A stretch of 64,000 nucleotides of DNA from Entonaema liquescens (GCA_902805475.1 CADCSX010000015.1:1-64000); one strand, 5' to 3'; shown: positions 39,563 to 52,758, counted from the first letter of the stretch. Notes: generated by a model not told the origin, from the sequence alone. Made by a program: numbers and translations.

Positions 39563-42102
39563 CTACTCTATGTCCAAGCTAGCCAGCTTTCCTTCTCTCC
39601 AATGCCACAAGCCTGCCCATGTAGCGCCCGAGCCTACGAGGAACTGCCCTACGATTACGGCAATTCCAGCTTTTACCGCCTCGGCGGTCTTAATATATCC
39701 CAGCCGACGCAGGTCCCAGATCGAATACAAGTTGGTGCTTACGAAGGACGTTACCGCCACTGCCATGTCATACCTAAAGAAGGTAGCCGCCTCGGCAAAG
39801 ATGCTTGGCAAGTTCCAGGACGGTGCGAAGGGGTTCGGCAGACCAAAGAAGGTCTTGCCGATGGAGATGCCCGGATGCATCCATGCGTAAGAGAGGGTGG
39901 CAATGTGTGCTGTAGCTTGCACGGCAAAAGCATACGTGTAGACCGACTTGAGGATAGGCACGTCCTTCTTCTCGTAGCGGTCGAACAGGTGTTCCTCTTC
40001 GTACTCCGCGACGGACTTGCCACCTCGTTGCCACCTTTCGAGGCAGGTAGAGAAGGTGCTGGTCAGAACGTTGAATAGCGGCGGCGCAAACTGCCATAAC
40101 GCGAGTAAGTTCTGCCGACTTCTTAAGCTAGGAACCGGCGCGAAGACAAATATGGTCGGGAGCACGAAGCCAAGAGTAAGCGCGGGAATCAACGACTCGG
40201 CTACGCTGATCGGTACGGAGCGACCGGTCGGGAACTCGTGCTTGAACGAGCTGCTCAGGATCGCGTGGGCAGGACCCATACGAGCGATACCCCAGAGCTG
40301 CATTCCTACGGAATACGCGGACGGAAGAGCGAGAGGGGTTCCTTGGTTTCCTACGCGGTGACCTTCGATCGAGTAGATGAGAAGCGGCGAGACGAGCTGC
40401 GGAAGGAAGTTCAAGAGGTGTAATTTGGCGGAGGGGTCACTGTCCATAATCGGTATCGCCAGGACGGAGACGTACATGTTAAGCATCTTCGAGGCGTTGC
40501 TCTCGCCAAACCATCGGATTACCACCGGAGATTTATCGACCCATTCTTCGACGGCGGCGACCGGAAGCCTCAAGGCTTTGGTGCTGACGAATAAGGCGAG
40601 AGCCATCCCTCCGACCAGCACGTTTCTCACAGCTGCTGCGTTCTTGGTTATAGGCTCGGATGGTAGCTCGTCACGAAACGGGATTGCTCGGATTCTCTTG
40701 GGAACTGGGAGAGCCTTAACAGTCGTGCCGCCGATGAAGATCTTCCCCAAGCGATGCAGCTGAGCTTCTCTTCCAGCTAAAGGGGCTACGTAGTTAAAGA
40801 TCAGCGAGGATAGTATGGGATTCTCATAGGCGTTCATCGCCTGTTGCTGATGCGCCAGGTCGACAACCATATGTGCTCGCTCGATTCTAGCGTCCTGCGT
40901 CTCCGAGAATATCCGTTCCACTTCCTGGCCCGATAGACCGTTTAGCGTTCCGCCTCGATCGTCTTTCCTCCGCAGCAAGGCGTTGACAAGTTCGGCGCAA
41001 GACTCGATAGCGCCGTTGGCACCTTGACCACCGATGGGGTTGGGCTAGGACGCGAGGTTGCGTTAGAAGACATCTAATCGCGCGAGAGAGCATCTTACCT
41101 TGTGAATGGAGTCTCCTAATGTGATAATCCTGTCGAAGAACCATTTCTTGCAAACGAATTCGTGCAGCGGCGTCAGCGTCGACGACAGACGCTCGCTATA
41201 TACTTGGCCGAATGTAATTTTATCGGTGATGGGCACGTTGAAATTCTGCTTCACAAAGTCGGCCTCGTCCTTTTTGGTAAAATTAGGTATCTCATTTCCG
41301 TATTTCGTCTTTGGTAGCTTGTCGAATAGGAACCAGTACACTTTGTCTTCGGGTCCCGAAACTACGAGCTGAGACTGATTTTGTCCCAGCACTATATGCT
41401 GCTCTCCTTTAATCCAGCCGGGCACGTGCTGAGCAATGCCAAAGCTACATCTATAATAGCAAGGGATGCTTTCCTGCTCTCTTATATCGAAATAACCAGG
41501 CCGAGTCTTGTTGGCCAACGCGATCATGATAGATCGGACGGTGCTGTGAACGCCATCCGCTCCCACGAGAATAGTACCATCAAAGGAAGAACCATCCGCA
41601 CACGTAACTCTCACGCTTTGATCTGCAATGCTTGCGGTAGCGAACTTCTTGCTCAGCAGTACCCTATCTTTGTGTTGTAGATTATCGTACAGGATCTGCA
41701 AAAGCCTTTGCCTATCGAAGAAAAGCAGCCCATAGCCGTGTCTAAGACAATTGTCAGAATTATCTTTCTATCCAACGGGATAAATACTTACCGTCGTTCG
41801 AGGTCCGCGCTGATCCTATCCTGTATCGATAATGTCTTACCGCTCCTATCTCGTACGTACGTCCTTCTATAGGGATCTTCGCCAGCGAATATCTCGAGGA
41901 TCTGCTCGTAGCACCCTAGCTGGTCGAGTATTCGTAGGCCGTTGGGAAATAGGCCGATGCTGGCACCGACTTGAGGTGCTATATCCGAGTGGGATTCTAA
42001 GACGGTATAGTCCAGGTCGAACTTCTCTAGCATATTAGCCAGGGTGAGACCGGCGATGCCACCACCGGCGATGATAACCTTGAAATTGCTGTCGGGCTTC
42101 AT
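39563..42102 (-). CDS. FAD-dependent monooxygenase fused to a polytopic membrane domain
   Basis: Three exons (42,102-41,792; 41,741-41,099; 41,044-39,563) join in frame to 811 aa. Introns are 50 nt (GTAAGT...CTGACAATTGTCTTAG) and 54 nt (GTAAGA...CTAAC...CTAG). Residues 1-360 are a class A flavoprotein monooxygenase (FAD_binding_3 type, PaxM-like). The motifs are the Rossmann motif GGGIAG (13-18) with E36, GASIGLFPNGLRILDQLG after it, GADGVHSTVR (164-173) and GDS-HK...GGQGANGAIES (313-333). Residues about 455-800 hold some seven or eight hydrophobic segments (about 458-476, 526-543, 596-621, 630-652, 682-706, 743-761, 772-795), so the protein is membrane-bound. Stand-alone PaxM-like epoxidases are about 450-480 aa. 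The extra ~330 aa may be a fused terpene-cyclase-like or other membrane domain; I cannot identify it. PaxM-like enzymes epoxidise prenylated substrates in fungal meroterpenoid and indole-diterpene pathways. The gene is intact, not RIP-mutated, and has no visible pathway partner here. Confidence 0.9.
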
Positions 42103-42175
42103 GGCTACGAGATCAGATACGCACGAAAGACGAGACGATACCGAATAAAGACTTCACCGAGCAGCGGGAGTAGAG

Positions 42176-42185
42176 CCTATATAAC
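42176..42185 (-). promoter_or_regulatory. TATA box of the monooxygenase gene
   Basis: On the - strand the word TTATATAGG lies about 75-83 nt upstream of the ATG at 42,102. That is a plausible core promoter position for a short 5' leader. Confidence 0.45.
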
Positions 42186-42289
42186 AATCAACAACCTCGC
42201 GCACCGTACTCACGGGGATCAGGAGTACCTACTCCGTAAACTAGGATATCTATAACATCCGACAATCCGCGGACCAGGGTATCGTGTCC

Positions 42290-42312
42290 CTCGGGCTAAT
42301 AATGATCCCGAG
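42290..42312. promoter_or_regulatory. Dyad CTCGGG-N11-CCCGAG
   Basis: Perfect 6 bp arms, CGG and CCG half-sites 13 nt apart, about 190-210 bp upstream of the monooxygenase start. The form fits binding by a Zn2Cys6 (Gal4-type) regulator dimer. No such regulator is in the window. Confidence 0.4.
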
Positions 42313-42361
42313 CTAAAGGAACATAAGTTTGCAGCAAGTCGGAACCGGAAAGTAGTACAAG

Positions 42362-42420
42362 CTCCGATGATCATCTTCGGAGTCGGCCCTGGAACGAGAA
42401 ACTCGGGATCGGGCTCCGAG
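42362..42420. promoter_or_regulatory. Two dyads: CTCCGA-N9-TCGGAG and CTCGG-N9-CCGAG
   Basis: The first (42,362-42,382) has everted CCG...CGG half-sites. The second (42,402-42,420) has inverted CGG...CCG half-sites. Both have perfect arms and lie 260-320 bp upstream of the monooxygenase start. A fourth short dyad, GTCGG-ATT-CCGAC, is at 42,618-42,630. The cluster suggests regulated expression. Confidence 0.4.
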
Positions 42421-42990
42421 ATCCGCGGCGACGCGGCGCCAACGAGCAGAGCATCTTGAAACGCGTTCCTGGACGACAATCGCGCTGCCAAGACGAGAGC
42501 TCGTCCGCCGACGGTCATCATCGAGCTACATTACAAATCCCGCATATCCGCAATTGGGAGATCTACTATAGGCTGCGAAAATCCAACGTCTCAGCTTAGG
42601 ATCCTAAGAACGCCGAAGTCGGATTCCGACATGCGAGAAACGAAACATTCGATTCCGTAATGATTAGAGCTTCGTAATTCCTTTTTAAACGAATCGAACC
42701 CTAACGTGCGGTTCCTATGCTTTTGTTTGAATCGTACGATGGATCGAACGGATTCATTTTCCCGACCCCGCGTACCATACTATCGACGACTTCGGCCAAT
42801 AACAAAAGATTTTCGTACAGGCCTCGTGGCCGGCGAGTCGTGCCGCGCGGGCGAATATAATCAAGATGCTTCTCTGCGCGTCGGATTGACAAGGGGGTGT
42901 AGATATGCTTTAGAGCGTAAGGAAATGATTGGTTAAAGATTATCGTTATTAATCACTAAGATTAAGGCAAAGTTACGAATGCACGGGAAT

Positions 42991-44005
42991 ATATTATTTT
43001 AATAAGTTTAAACCACATGCTTTTTTCATTATACTTTTTTTATTATATCATTTTTAAATTAATTATTAATTAATATAATGATGTTATTAAATTAAATAAA
43101 TAAAATTTTATTTAAATAAAATAATTATTAATATTATAATTAAATTAACGTAAATTAATATAATTAAATTAAAAAAAAAATTTAATTATAATGCGTTAAA
43201 TTATAATAAATATAATATTTTCGTTAAAATATTATAATATATTATAATGTAACGTTTTAAAAATATATATAAAAAAAAATATAATTTTAAATTTTTATTT
43301 TATAATTATAATTAATTATTAATATAAATTAATAATTTTTAAATTTTAATATAAATTATTAAATTTTTATATTTTATAAATATAAATTTAAAAATTAATA
43401 ATAATTATAATAATATTATAAATATTAATAATTTAATATTAAAATTTAAATATATTAAAATAAAAAAATACATAAATTAGTTTAAATATATTTTAATATT
43501 ATATTTTAATTTTTAATTTAAATTAATAAAATATTTTTATTAAAATATATTAAATTAAAATTTTTTTATTATTTTAATAATATAATTTTTATATATAATT
43601 ATATTTTTAAATATTAATTTTTAATTTAAAATATTAAAAATATTAAAAATAATTAATTAATAATTAATTTTTAATCGATATGTAATTAATTAAATAAAAT
43701 ATATATATTTTAATAAATAATATATGTTATAATTATAATATATTTAATAAATATTATAATTTATAATTAAATATATTTATAATATTTTAAAATTTATTTT
43801 ATTATAAAAAATATATTTAAATTTTAATTATTTAAATTAAAAATTAAAATAATAAATAAAAAATATAATTAAATTAATTTATATTTATATTATATTTTTA
43901 AAAATAAATAATATATATATTTAAAATTATAAATTTATTATGAAATATTATTTTATTTAAATTTATAAAAAAATTATATAAAAAAATTAATAATAATATT
44001 AAAAA
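42991..44005. other. AT-rich spacer between gene island 1 and the retrotransposon
   Basis: Almost pure A and T with no frame or motif seen. It becomes AT-rich within about 80 bp of 42,990. Confidence 0.6.
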
Positions 44006-44010
44006 TAAAT

Positions 44011-44224
44011 TAATAGTTAAATAATAATTATACATATTATTAAATAATATATATTTGATATAAAGAAGTATTTATATATTTTAAATTATATAAAAAACGC
44101 GTTTTTTTCGTTTTTTAATAATAAATAGTTTTTTTTTTAAATATTATTAATACATTAATTTTAATTTATTTATTTATTTATTATTATTTTATTATTATTT
44201 CTTTTACATATATATTTATTAATA
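44011..44224 (-). repeat. 3' LTR of the full-length retrotransposon
   Basis: 214 bp, aligning with 49,974-50,187 throughout. Shared words include TTAAATAATATATA, TTTTTAATAATAAATA and TTATTTATTTATTATTA. Differences are nearly all transitions (for example AACGCGTTTTTTTCG against AATATATTTTTCCC), showing the LTRs were mutated independently after insertion. Confidence 0.8.
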
Positions 44225-47200
44225 TTAATTAATATTATTAAACTTATAATAATATAAATTAATAAAGTTAAAAAAGTTATTATTACAATAATTTAAAAAA
44301 TTTTATTATAATAATATACGTAATATTAATATAACATTTTTTATTAAAATAATTAAATTATTTATAATAAATTATTATTTTACCTTATTTTATAACTTAT
44401 TTAAATTTATATTTACATATAATAATTTAAATTTATTATTATTATTAATACTATTATTATTTATAATATTAATTTTTTTTATAATATTATAATTAAAAAG
44501 TTTTACATAAATATAAACTTAAATTATAAATAATAATTTAATTGAGTAAAAAAATATAAATAAGTTACGAAAACTATTAAGTTACTTTTTTAATTAAATA
44601 ATAATAATTTTTATTTAATATTTTAATTATATAATAATAAAATAAAAAATTATAAATTTTATAAAAATAATATTTTAATAAAAAAATATTTAAATATTTT
44701 TTTACTTTAATAAATTTTAAAATTATTAATAAAAATACTTTATACGTTTAAATATTTAAAAAAACGTTAAATAAATATAAGAAATAATTTTAAAAATTTA
44801 TAATAGTAAATTTTACAATTATGTTAAAAATATTATAATTAATATTAAAAATTACGTTAATGTAACGAAATATTTATATGAGTTGATATAATGTTAATTA
44901 TGCGGAATCTTTTATTAACTTCGTGTAAATAAGTAATTTACTAGTTTAAAACTTTAATAAATTAAAAAAAATATAATAGAAATAATTTAATATATTAACG
45001 TAAAAAGTTTTAATTTATAATATTAAAAAAAAACTTATTTATTTTAACGTATAAAAATTTATATATTTTTAAATATTAATATATTAATAATTAACGTTTT
45101 TTAATTCGTAAACGCCTGTTTGTAAAGCTATACGTACAAAGCAAATTTTTTTTTTTAATATTATTTTTATAAGGAATTTTTTTTTTTATATTTAATTCGT
45201 TTTATTTATTTTATAATTAATATTATTTCTTTTTTTTTTAATATAATTTTTTTTTTTTATTACGCATTTTATCACTCCGTTTTTTTATAAAATATTTTAC
45301 TTTTAATTTATAAAAGGTACTAAGCTACTAATATTTAATAACTTAATCTTAACAAAAAATTTAAAATAATCTTTAAACGGTACTTAACCCCTTTTTCCCG
45401 CTTTTTTTTTTTTTATTGTTTTATAAAAGCCGTTTATATTTTATTTAAAATAAACAAATAATATTTTAAGATACAACCTTAAATAAAGAATTAACTTAAT
45501 ATAAGAGTAAATTATTTTATTTATTACAAAAAATGTTTTTAAACTTTTTAAATCGTTGTTGGATAATTTATATATAACTTTCGCGTTTTTTTTAAATGTT
45601 AGAATAAATAAAAAAAACCCGTTAATAAGAAATTACAATTTCTTTTTTTAAATAACTTTATTATTTATATAAATGGTAAGTTTTTAAAAATAAACCTTTA
45701 TATTTATTAATAATTAATAAATTTAAATTTATTATAAAATTTTTTTAATATGTATTATTAATAAAATATACTTTTTTATTATTGTAAAATATTTTAAAAA
45801 AGCTTAAAATATTAAAAATAATTATATAAAAAAACTATATAATATTTTCGAAAATAAATTTAAATTTTTTTTAAATATATATTATATAATAAAAATTTAA
45901 TAAACATAATTTTATATTATATTTTTTACTATTTTAACTAAAAAAACAATTATTTATTTTCTTTATAACGTATTTTAATATTAATATTTTATAAATATAT
46001 ACTTTATTATAAAATGTTACTTTAATATTAAATAAAATAAAATCTAATATTATTATAATTAAACATTAATAACATTTTTTAATATTAAAATAAAAAAATA
46101 AAATTAAAAAAAAAACAATATGAAAATACTTTAATTATTTTTTAATAAATTTTCATTATATTAAAAAACTTTAAATTATAATTTTCAAAATAAATAATAA
46201 CTTATTATTATAATATATTAAATATATTAAATTATATTTCAATTTTAACACGCTTTTTTTATATTATTTACGTAATTTAAAAATTTAATAAATAAATTTT
46301 AAATATTAATTAAAATATATAAAATTATAAAAAATATATAATAATTTTTTACTAACAAATATAATAATAATAATAATAATAACCATATTAATTATATTAA
46401 CCAAAAATATTATTATAATAATAAAAAAAACAAATATAATTTTAAATAAATAAAAAAATAAAAACGCCGTTATTAAATTTATAAAAAAAAAAAATATTAA
46501 TTAACGAAATATTTAAAATATAAACGCAAAAAAATTAAAAAAGTATAAAAAGTTAAATAAAATCCATTTAAAAAAAACTACATAATTTTTTTAACAAATT
46601 TCGAAAAAATTAACAATTTTAATTTAAAACTCAATTAAAATAAAAATATTATTAATTTATCTTTAAATTTAAATAATAAAAATAACTTATTTTTAACAGT
46701 AATATTTTTATTTAATTAAACGTTTTAATATTATATTATAATTTTAAATTTATCCGAAAATAAAAAATCCAACATTATTTTCGTTTTAAATTAATACATA
46801 AAAAGCATTTTTTAAAATATTATATCCAATATAAGCGCAACATACGTATTTACAGTTAAAAAAAATTAATATTTCGTTTTTATTAAAAAATACCCAAATT
46901 AATAATTAAAAATAAATAAATTTCGCGTAAAAAAAATAAATATTAAATTTAACGATAAATAACCAATCAAATTTTTAAAAATAATCATAATTAACATTCC
47001 GTTTAACAAAATAAATTTTTATATTATAAAATTAAATATTTTATTTTTACTTTCTTTAAAAAATATAAATTAATTAAATATATATTTTAATAACGTTATT
47101 AACCAATTAATATATAAAAATAAAATAATAATTAATATTATTAAAAAATATAAATATTTATAATTTTACTTTAAAAACGTTATTTATTTTATAAAAAACA

Positions 47201-49973
47201 AATTACAACATTTTTACATTTATTTTAATTATTTATTAATTAATAAATTTTATAATTTATTAAATAAATTAAAATATAATATTAATATTAATAATTTTAA
47301 AAAAATTAATAAATTTTATTATTATTATTAAATTAAAAGTAAAATTTTATAAAAATTTAAATTTAATTTAAAAAATCCTAATATAAATTTTAATTACAAA
47401 ATAATTATTAACGTTATATATTTTAATAAACAATTAATTTTATATATTATTAACATAATTATTAATTTTTAAATAATACGTTTTATAAAAAATTTATTAA
47501 TTAAAAAAATATAAAAAATATTAAAATAATATTAAATTAACATTTATTTTAAATTTTTAAATATTATTATATATAATATCGAAACTAATTTTAATAATAC
47601 CAAATTTAAAAATGAAACTTGTATAGTTAAAATTATTTATTATTAAATATTAATCGAAACACATTAATTAATTAATAAAGTTAAAAAATATTATAATCTT
47701 ATTTATTAAACGTATAAAATTATAATAATTAAATTTTAAAATTTCGTTTTAAATATATTACGATTTTAAATAATGGTTAAAATAATAAATAATATTATTA
47801 ATTTAAATAATTTTATTTTAATTTTTTTAATTTTTGGCGTTTATTTAAAAATTAATATAAATTTATTATTTATTTTCTTATAAACGTAAAAAACATAAAT
47901 AATTTAAAAAGTAATAATAAAAGTTAAAAAGATTAAGTTATAACATTTAATTTGTAACGTTTTAAATATTTGTAATAGTTCTAACATTAAGAAAACTTTT
48001 TTAATATTTTTTTTTATCGGTAATAAAATATTTATCTATTAAAAAAAAAGCAAATAGAAAAGATTATATAAAATTATCTTAATTATTAATAAAAACGTTA
48101 TTATTGCCTTAAACGCATTTAACGGCATATTTACATTCCAAAACTTTTATATTAAACTTTATACTTAACTTAAAAAAAAACTAATGTTAATTAAAAAACT
48201 TAAAATTAAATTATTTAAACCCATTTTTAATTTTAACGATTATTAAATTATTCTTAAAAAAAATTTTATATTTATTAACAACTTTTTTTATATTACTACG
48301 TTATTTGTTACCATTAAAAAACGAAATAACTTTATTTTAACAATACAACTTTAAAAAAACAAAAAAATAATTATATTAAAAAAATTATATGAAGTTTCGG
48401 ATATAAAAAAATTAAACGTTTTATTTAAAAAAAATATTTTAAAATCGGTAATATATAATTTAAAAATGTATAAAAGCGCGACGATTTTTAAATTACAAAT
48501 AATTTGCGAAATTAAAAGTAAAAATATTTTTGTTTTTTATAAAAAATCACGATTAATAATTTAAAATTATAACGATTTCGATAAAAAATTAATTATAATT
48601 TATGCACCCACTATTTAAAAAGTTAATTAATAATTTATTTTAATTTTAATTTTTATATTTTGTTAAAAAAAGATAAAAATTATAATAAAAAATATTATTA
48701 TAATTTATATTTAATTTAAAACATTTATATTAAAAATAATTTATATATAAATATTAATTAAATTAAAATATAAATATCCCGAAAAAACGTTATTATATAT
48801 TAATAAACCGTTATATAATTTTATTAAATTTAATACGTATTAATTTAAAATTTATTTAAAATATAATTAAAAAAAATTATATATAAAATTATTAACATTT
48901 AATTTTTATTTAATAATAACAATTATAAACCCATTTAAAATTACCAATTTTTAAATAAATAACATTCTTAATATTAACATTATAAAATTTTTTATTATAA
49001 AAAATAAAATATTAATTAAAGCGGGAATTAAAATACGTTTTTAAAAAATATTAAATAAAAGAATTGAAGATTTTAATAATTCGCGTATTACAATTTATAA
49101 AAAAAATTATAAGGTTTTTATTATATAAAAAAACTAAGTTAAAAAACTCAAATTATTAAATTTAAAATCTTCGGATATGATTAAACAATTTATAAAATAA
49201 AAGGCTCGAAAAATGTATATTTTATTAATTTACTAACCCGAAATTACATTTAATTATATAATAACGATATAATATATAAAATCGGAATTAAAAAAAGTTA
49301 AAGTTTTTAACGTTAAGATTTAATAGCAAATAAATAATTAAAAACGAAAATTTTATTACGTTAATTTAAATTTTTAAAATTTACGTTTATATATTTTTGT
49401 TAATAAATTGTTCGCGAATAATAAAAATTTAAATTTATAAATTAATTATATTATTGTTTTAAGTAATAAAAAACCCATTTTTTAAAATAATAAAATTTGA
49501 ATTATAAATAACATTATCCATTAATTATTTACTAAATATAAATAAATCATTTGTAACATATTTGCTAATAAAATTTATAAAATAATTTAAAAATTTAATA
49601 TAAAATATATAATTTATTATACAATTAATACCATTTTAAAACGCTTATTATTTTCTTGCGTATTATTAATTTTATGTATTAACTTTTTTTCTTTATATTA
49701 GTGCTTAGTGTAAATAAATAGTATAAACGAAAAAAAATTAATAATTGATTTAATAATATTAAAGTAATTATATAAAAACCGAAAAATAAATAACGTTTAA
49801 TAAATATATAATATTTATAACCCCGCAAATGTAATAATTAAAATATTTTTTAATAAAATAATAAAAATATTAATAAAAAATAATTAAATTAATTTATAAT
49901 TAAAAAGATAAATAAAACGTAAAGCAAATATCAAATTTGCAATTAATTAATCGTAAAAAAAAAATAAAATAAA

Positions 49974-50187
49974 TAATAATTAAATAATAACCATATATAT
50001 TATTAAATAATATATACTTAATATAAAAAAATATTTATATACTTTAAATTATATAAAAAATATATTTTTCCCATTTTTTAATAATAAATAATTTTTTTTT
50101 TAAATATTATTAATATACTAATTTTAACTCATTTATTTATTTATTATTACTTTATTATTATTCTTTTTACGTACGTACTTATTAATA
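49974..50187 (-). repeat. 5' LTR of the full-length retrotransposon
   Basis: 214 bp partner of 44,011-44,224. Near its inner end it keeps an unmutated ACGTACGTACTT word that the other LTR shows as ACATATATATTT. Read on the - strand it begins with TA where the truncated copy has TG. Confidence 0.8.
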
Positions 50188-50192
50188 TAAAT

Positions 50193-52701
50193 ATTTTTTT
50201 TTTATATTTATAAAATATTATATTATTAAATTATAAATTTTAATATAATAATTATTACAAATTTAAAAAATCGTTAAAAAAAATTTTTTTAAATTTTTTA
50301 AAATATTAAAAATTTTATAATATATTATAAAATTTTATATATATAAAATTAAATTTTAATTTAAATATTAAATTAAATAAATAATTAATTTCGTTAATTA
50401 TTTATATAATTTTTAACCATAATTTTTAATTATAATAATTATTATTATATTTTTATTAATTAAATTAAAATAAAATTATAAACGCATAAAAAATATTTAT
50501 ATATTTTATTATAAAATAAAAGTTAAATTTAATTACATAATTACGTTATTTAATTATATTTTAATTATTATATTTAATAAAAAATTTAATAATTTTTTTA
50601 ATAAATTTAAATAAAAATTAAAAAATAAAAATAATTTAAATTAAATATATTTTAAATAAAATTTTTTTTTATTTTTTTAAAAAAACTTTTAAAAATTTTT
50701 AATTAAATATAAACATTTATAATTAAAAAATATAACAAAAAAAACATGATAATTTAATTTAAATATTAAAATAAAATTTTATTAAAACATTTTTTATTAA
50801 TAAATTTATAATATTTATTTAAAATTTATATATATTATTAATGATAATATATTAAATTATTTAATTTAATATATCATTTATTATTTAATATATTTAATTT
50901 ATATTTAAAATATTAAATATATTATTAAAAAAAAATTTTAATTTTATTTTTTCTATTATATTATAACATATTTTAACGTAATATTATATTATATTAATAT
51001 TTAATTATATTTGAAAATTATTTAATAAATTAAAATAAAAATATTTATAATTTAATTATAAAATAATATATATTAATATAATAATAAAACGGTAAATAAT
51101 TACGTAATAATAATTACTATTCAATTTAAAAATATAAACCCGTTATTTATTTTAATATATTTTAATATATTTTTTTTTAAATTTAAATTTAAATAATTAT
51201 TTATTTTATAATTTCTTTTAACATTTTTTACTTTAATAATTATATAAAATAATATATAATAAAAGAAACTTTTTTTATAAATAAAATATTTAAAAAAAAA
51301 TCCGTAATTTAATTTAAATAATTAAAAAATATTTAATTTTATTAATTTAATTAAAAGAATTTTTCGTAATTATATAAACGTTTTTAATAAATATTTTTTA
51401 ATTTACGAATTTTAATTACGAAATATTTTCGTTAATTTATTATCGCGTGAATAATTTTATTATTTATTATTTTATTTTTTATTAATTACATAAACCGGAA
51501 AAATTTACGTTTATAATAAATTTAAATAAAGAAAATATATTTAAATTTTTTCAATACGTAATCCACGATTAAAAGTTTATATAATATGGTATTATTTATA
51601 TTATTTTATTATTTAAAATATTAATTTAATTTAATTAATTACATTAACCGTTTTATTTAATAATAAAACGTTAAAATAAATAACGTATTATTATTATTAA
51701 TATTTACGTTACATTTTAAAATTTATTCGTAAAAAAATTAAAAAATTTAAAAATTAAAAATAATTTAATTAATTTAATTTATTTTTATAATATATTTAAT
51801 TTTTACAATATAAACCATTAAAATTATTATTTTTTTAATTATAAATAAAATTATTTATATTAAAATTATTAATTTAAAATATTATAATTTAATAAATAAT
51901 TAATTATTATTTTATTTTAAATAAATTATTATAAATTTAATATATATTAAATTAATATATTTATAATATAATATATATTATTATAAATATTTATTTTTTA
52001 TATATAAATTAAATATATATTTATATTATTTTAATAATTTAAATTTTTTATAATTATTTATTTTATAAATTTATATATTTGATATTTTTATTTTAAAATA
52101 ATCATAATTTTATTATTAAATTATAAATTAAATTTTAAAATTATAAAAATAATAATATAATAAAATATTAAAATTTATAATATTATTTATAAAAAAATAA
52201 ATAATATTTATTATAAAAATTTTTAAAATTTAAATATTTTAATAATAATAATAATTATAATTATTAATTAATTTTAAAAATAATAATAAATTATAAATAT
52301 TGAATTTTATATTAAAATATTTTATTTTTTTAATATAATTAAAATTATTTATTTTAATATTTATTTTATATATAAATAATTTATATTTTTATATTTTTTA
52401 ATTTAAATTAAATAATATAAAAATAAATAAAATATAATTATTTATTTATATATTTAAATTTTTTTTTAAAAAAAATTAATTATAATTAATTAAATTTATT
52501 AAAAATTAAAAACATTTTTGATTTTTTGTAATGTAATATTATAAAAAATCAATAATAATTTATAAAAAATAGATAATTATAATATTTAAAAAGCCGCGAT
52601 AGTTTTATATTGTAATTGCGATGGTAATGTTATTTAAAAATGTTAATGTTAAAATAATAATAATAAACTCGATGCGTAATGCGTTTAAATTAATTATGGT
52701 A

Positions 52702-52758
<57 letters not shown>

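Larger units (their letters stand above)
42103..42990. other. Upstream region of the monooxygenase gene
   Basis: About 890 bp of balanced composition up to the AT-rich boundary. Frames at 42,219-42,521 (-), 42,701-42,892 (-) and 42,706-42,936 (+) are open but unlike known proteins and overlap the CGG dyads. I regard the stretch as promoter and spacer DNA. Confidence 0.5.
44006..50192 (-). mobile_element. Full-length RIP-degraded LTR retrotransposon with TAAAT target duplication
   Basis: The element proper is 44,011-50,187 (6,177 bp). Direct repeats of 214 bp lie at both ends and TAAAT stands on both sides (44,006-44,010 and 50,188-50,192). A 5 bp target duplication is standard for Ty1/copia and Ty3/gypsy elements. 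A truncated inverted copy is at 30,958-36,116. Coding is inferred on the - strand because the integrase-like fossil of the other copy reads in the matching direction. Here the equivalent stretch near 46,700-46,790 reads MLDFLFSDKFK on the - strand. Ty1/copia is the likelier superfamily, tentatively. Remaining C and G are mostly in CpG words (ACG, CGT, TCG), and no open frame survives. Confidence 0.8.

Noticed and set aside
39503..41680. Several + strand and other-frame open frames over the monooxygenase
   Set aside because: They are shadows of the - strand gene. They lack motifs and splice logic, while the - strand frame gives a full flavoprotein.
37040..43000. tRNA or 5S rRNA genes in the islands
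   Set aside because: No A-box/B-box pair or cloverleaf was found by eye in either island; a covariance-model search was not possible.
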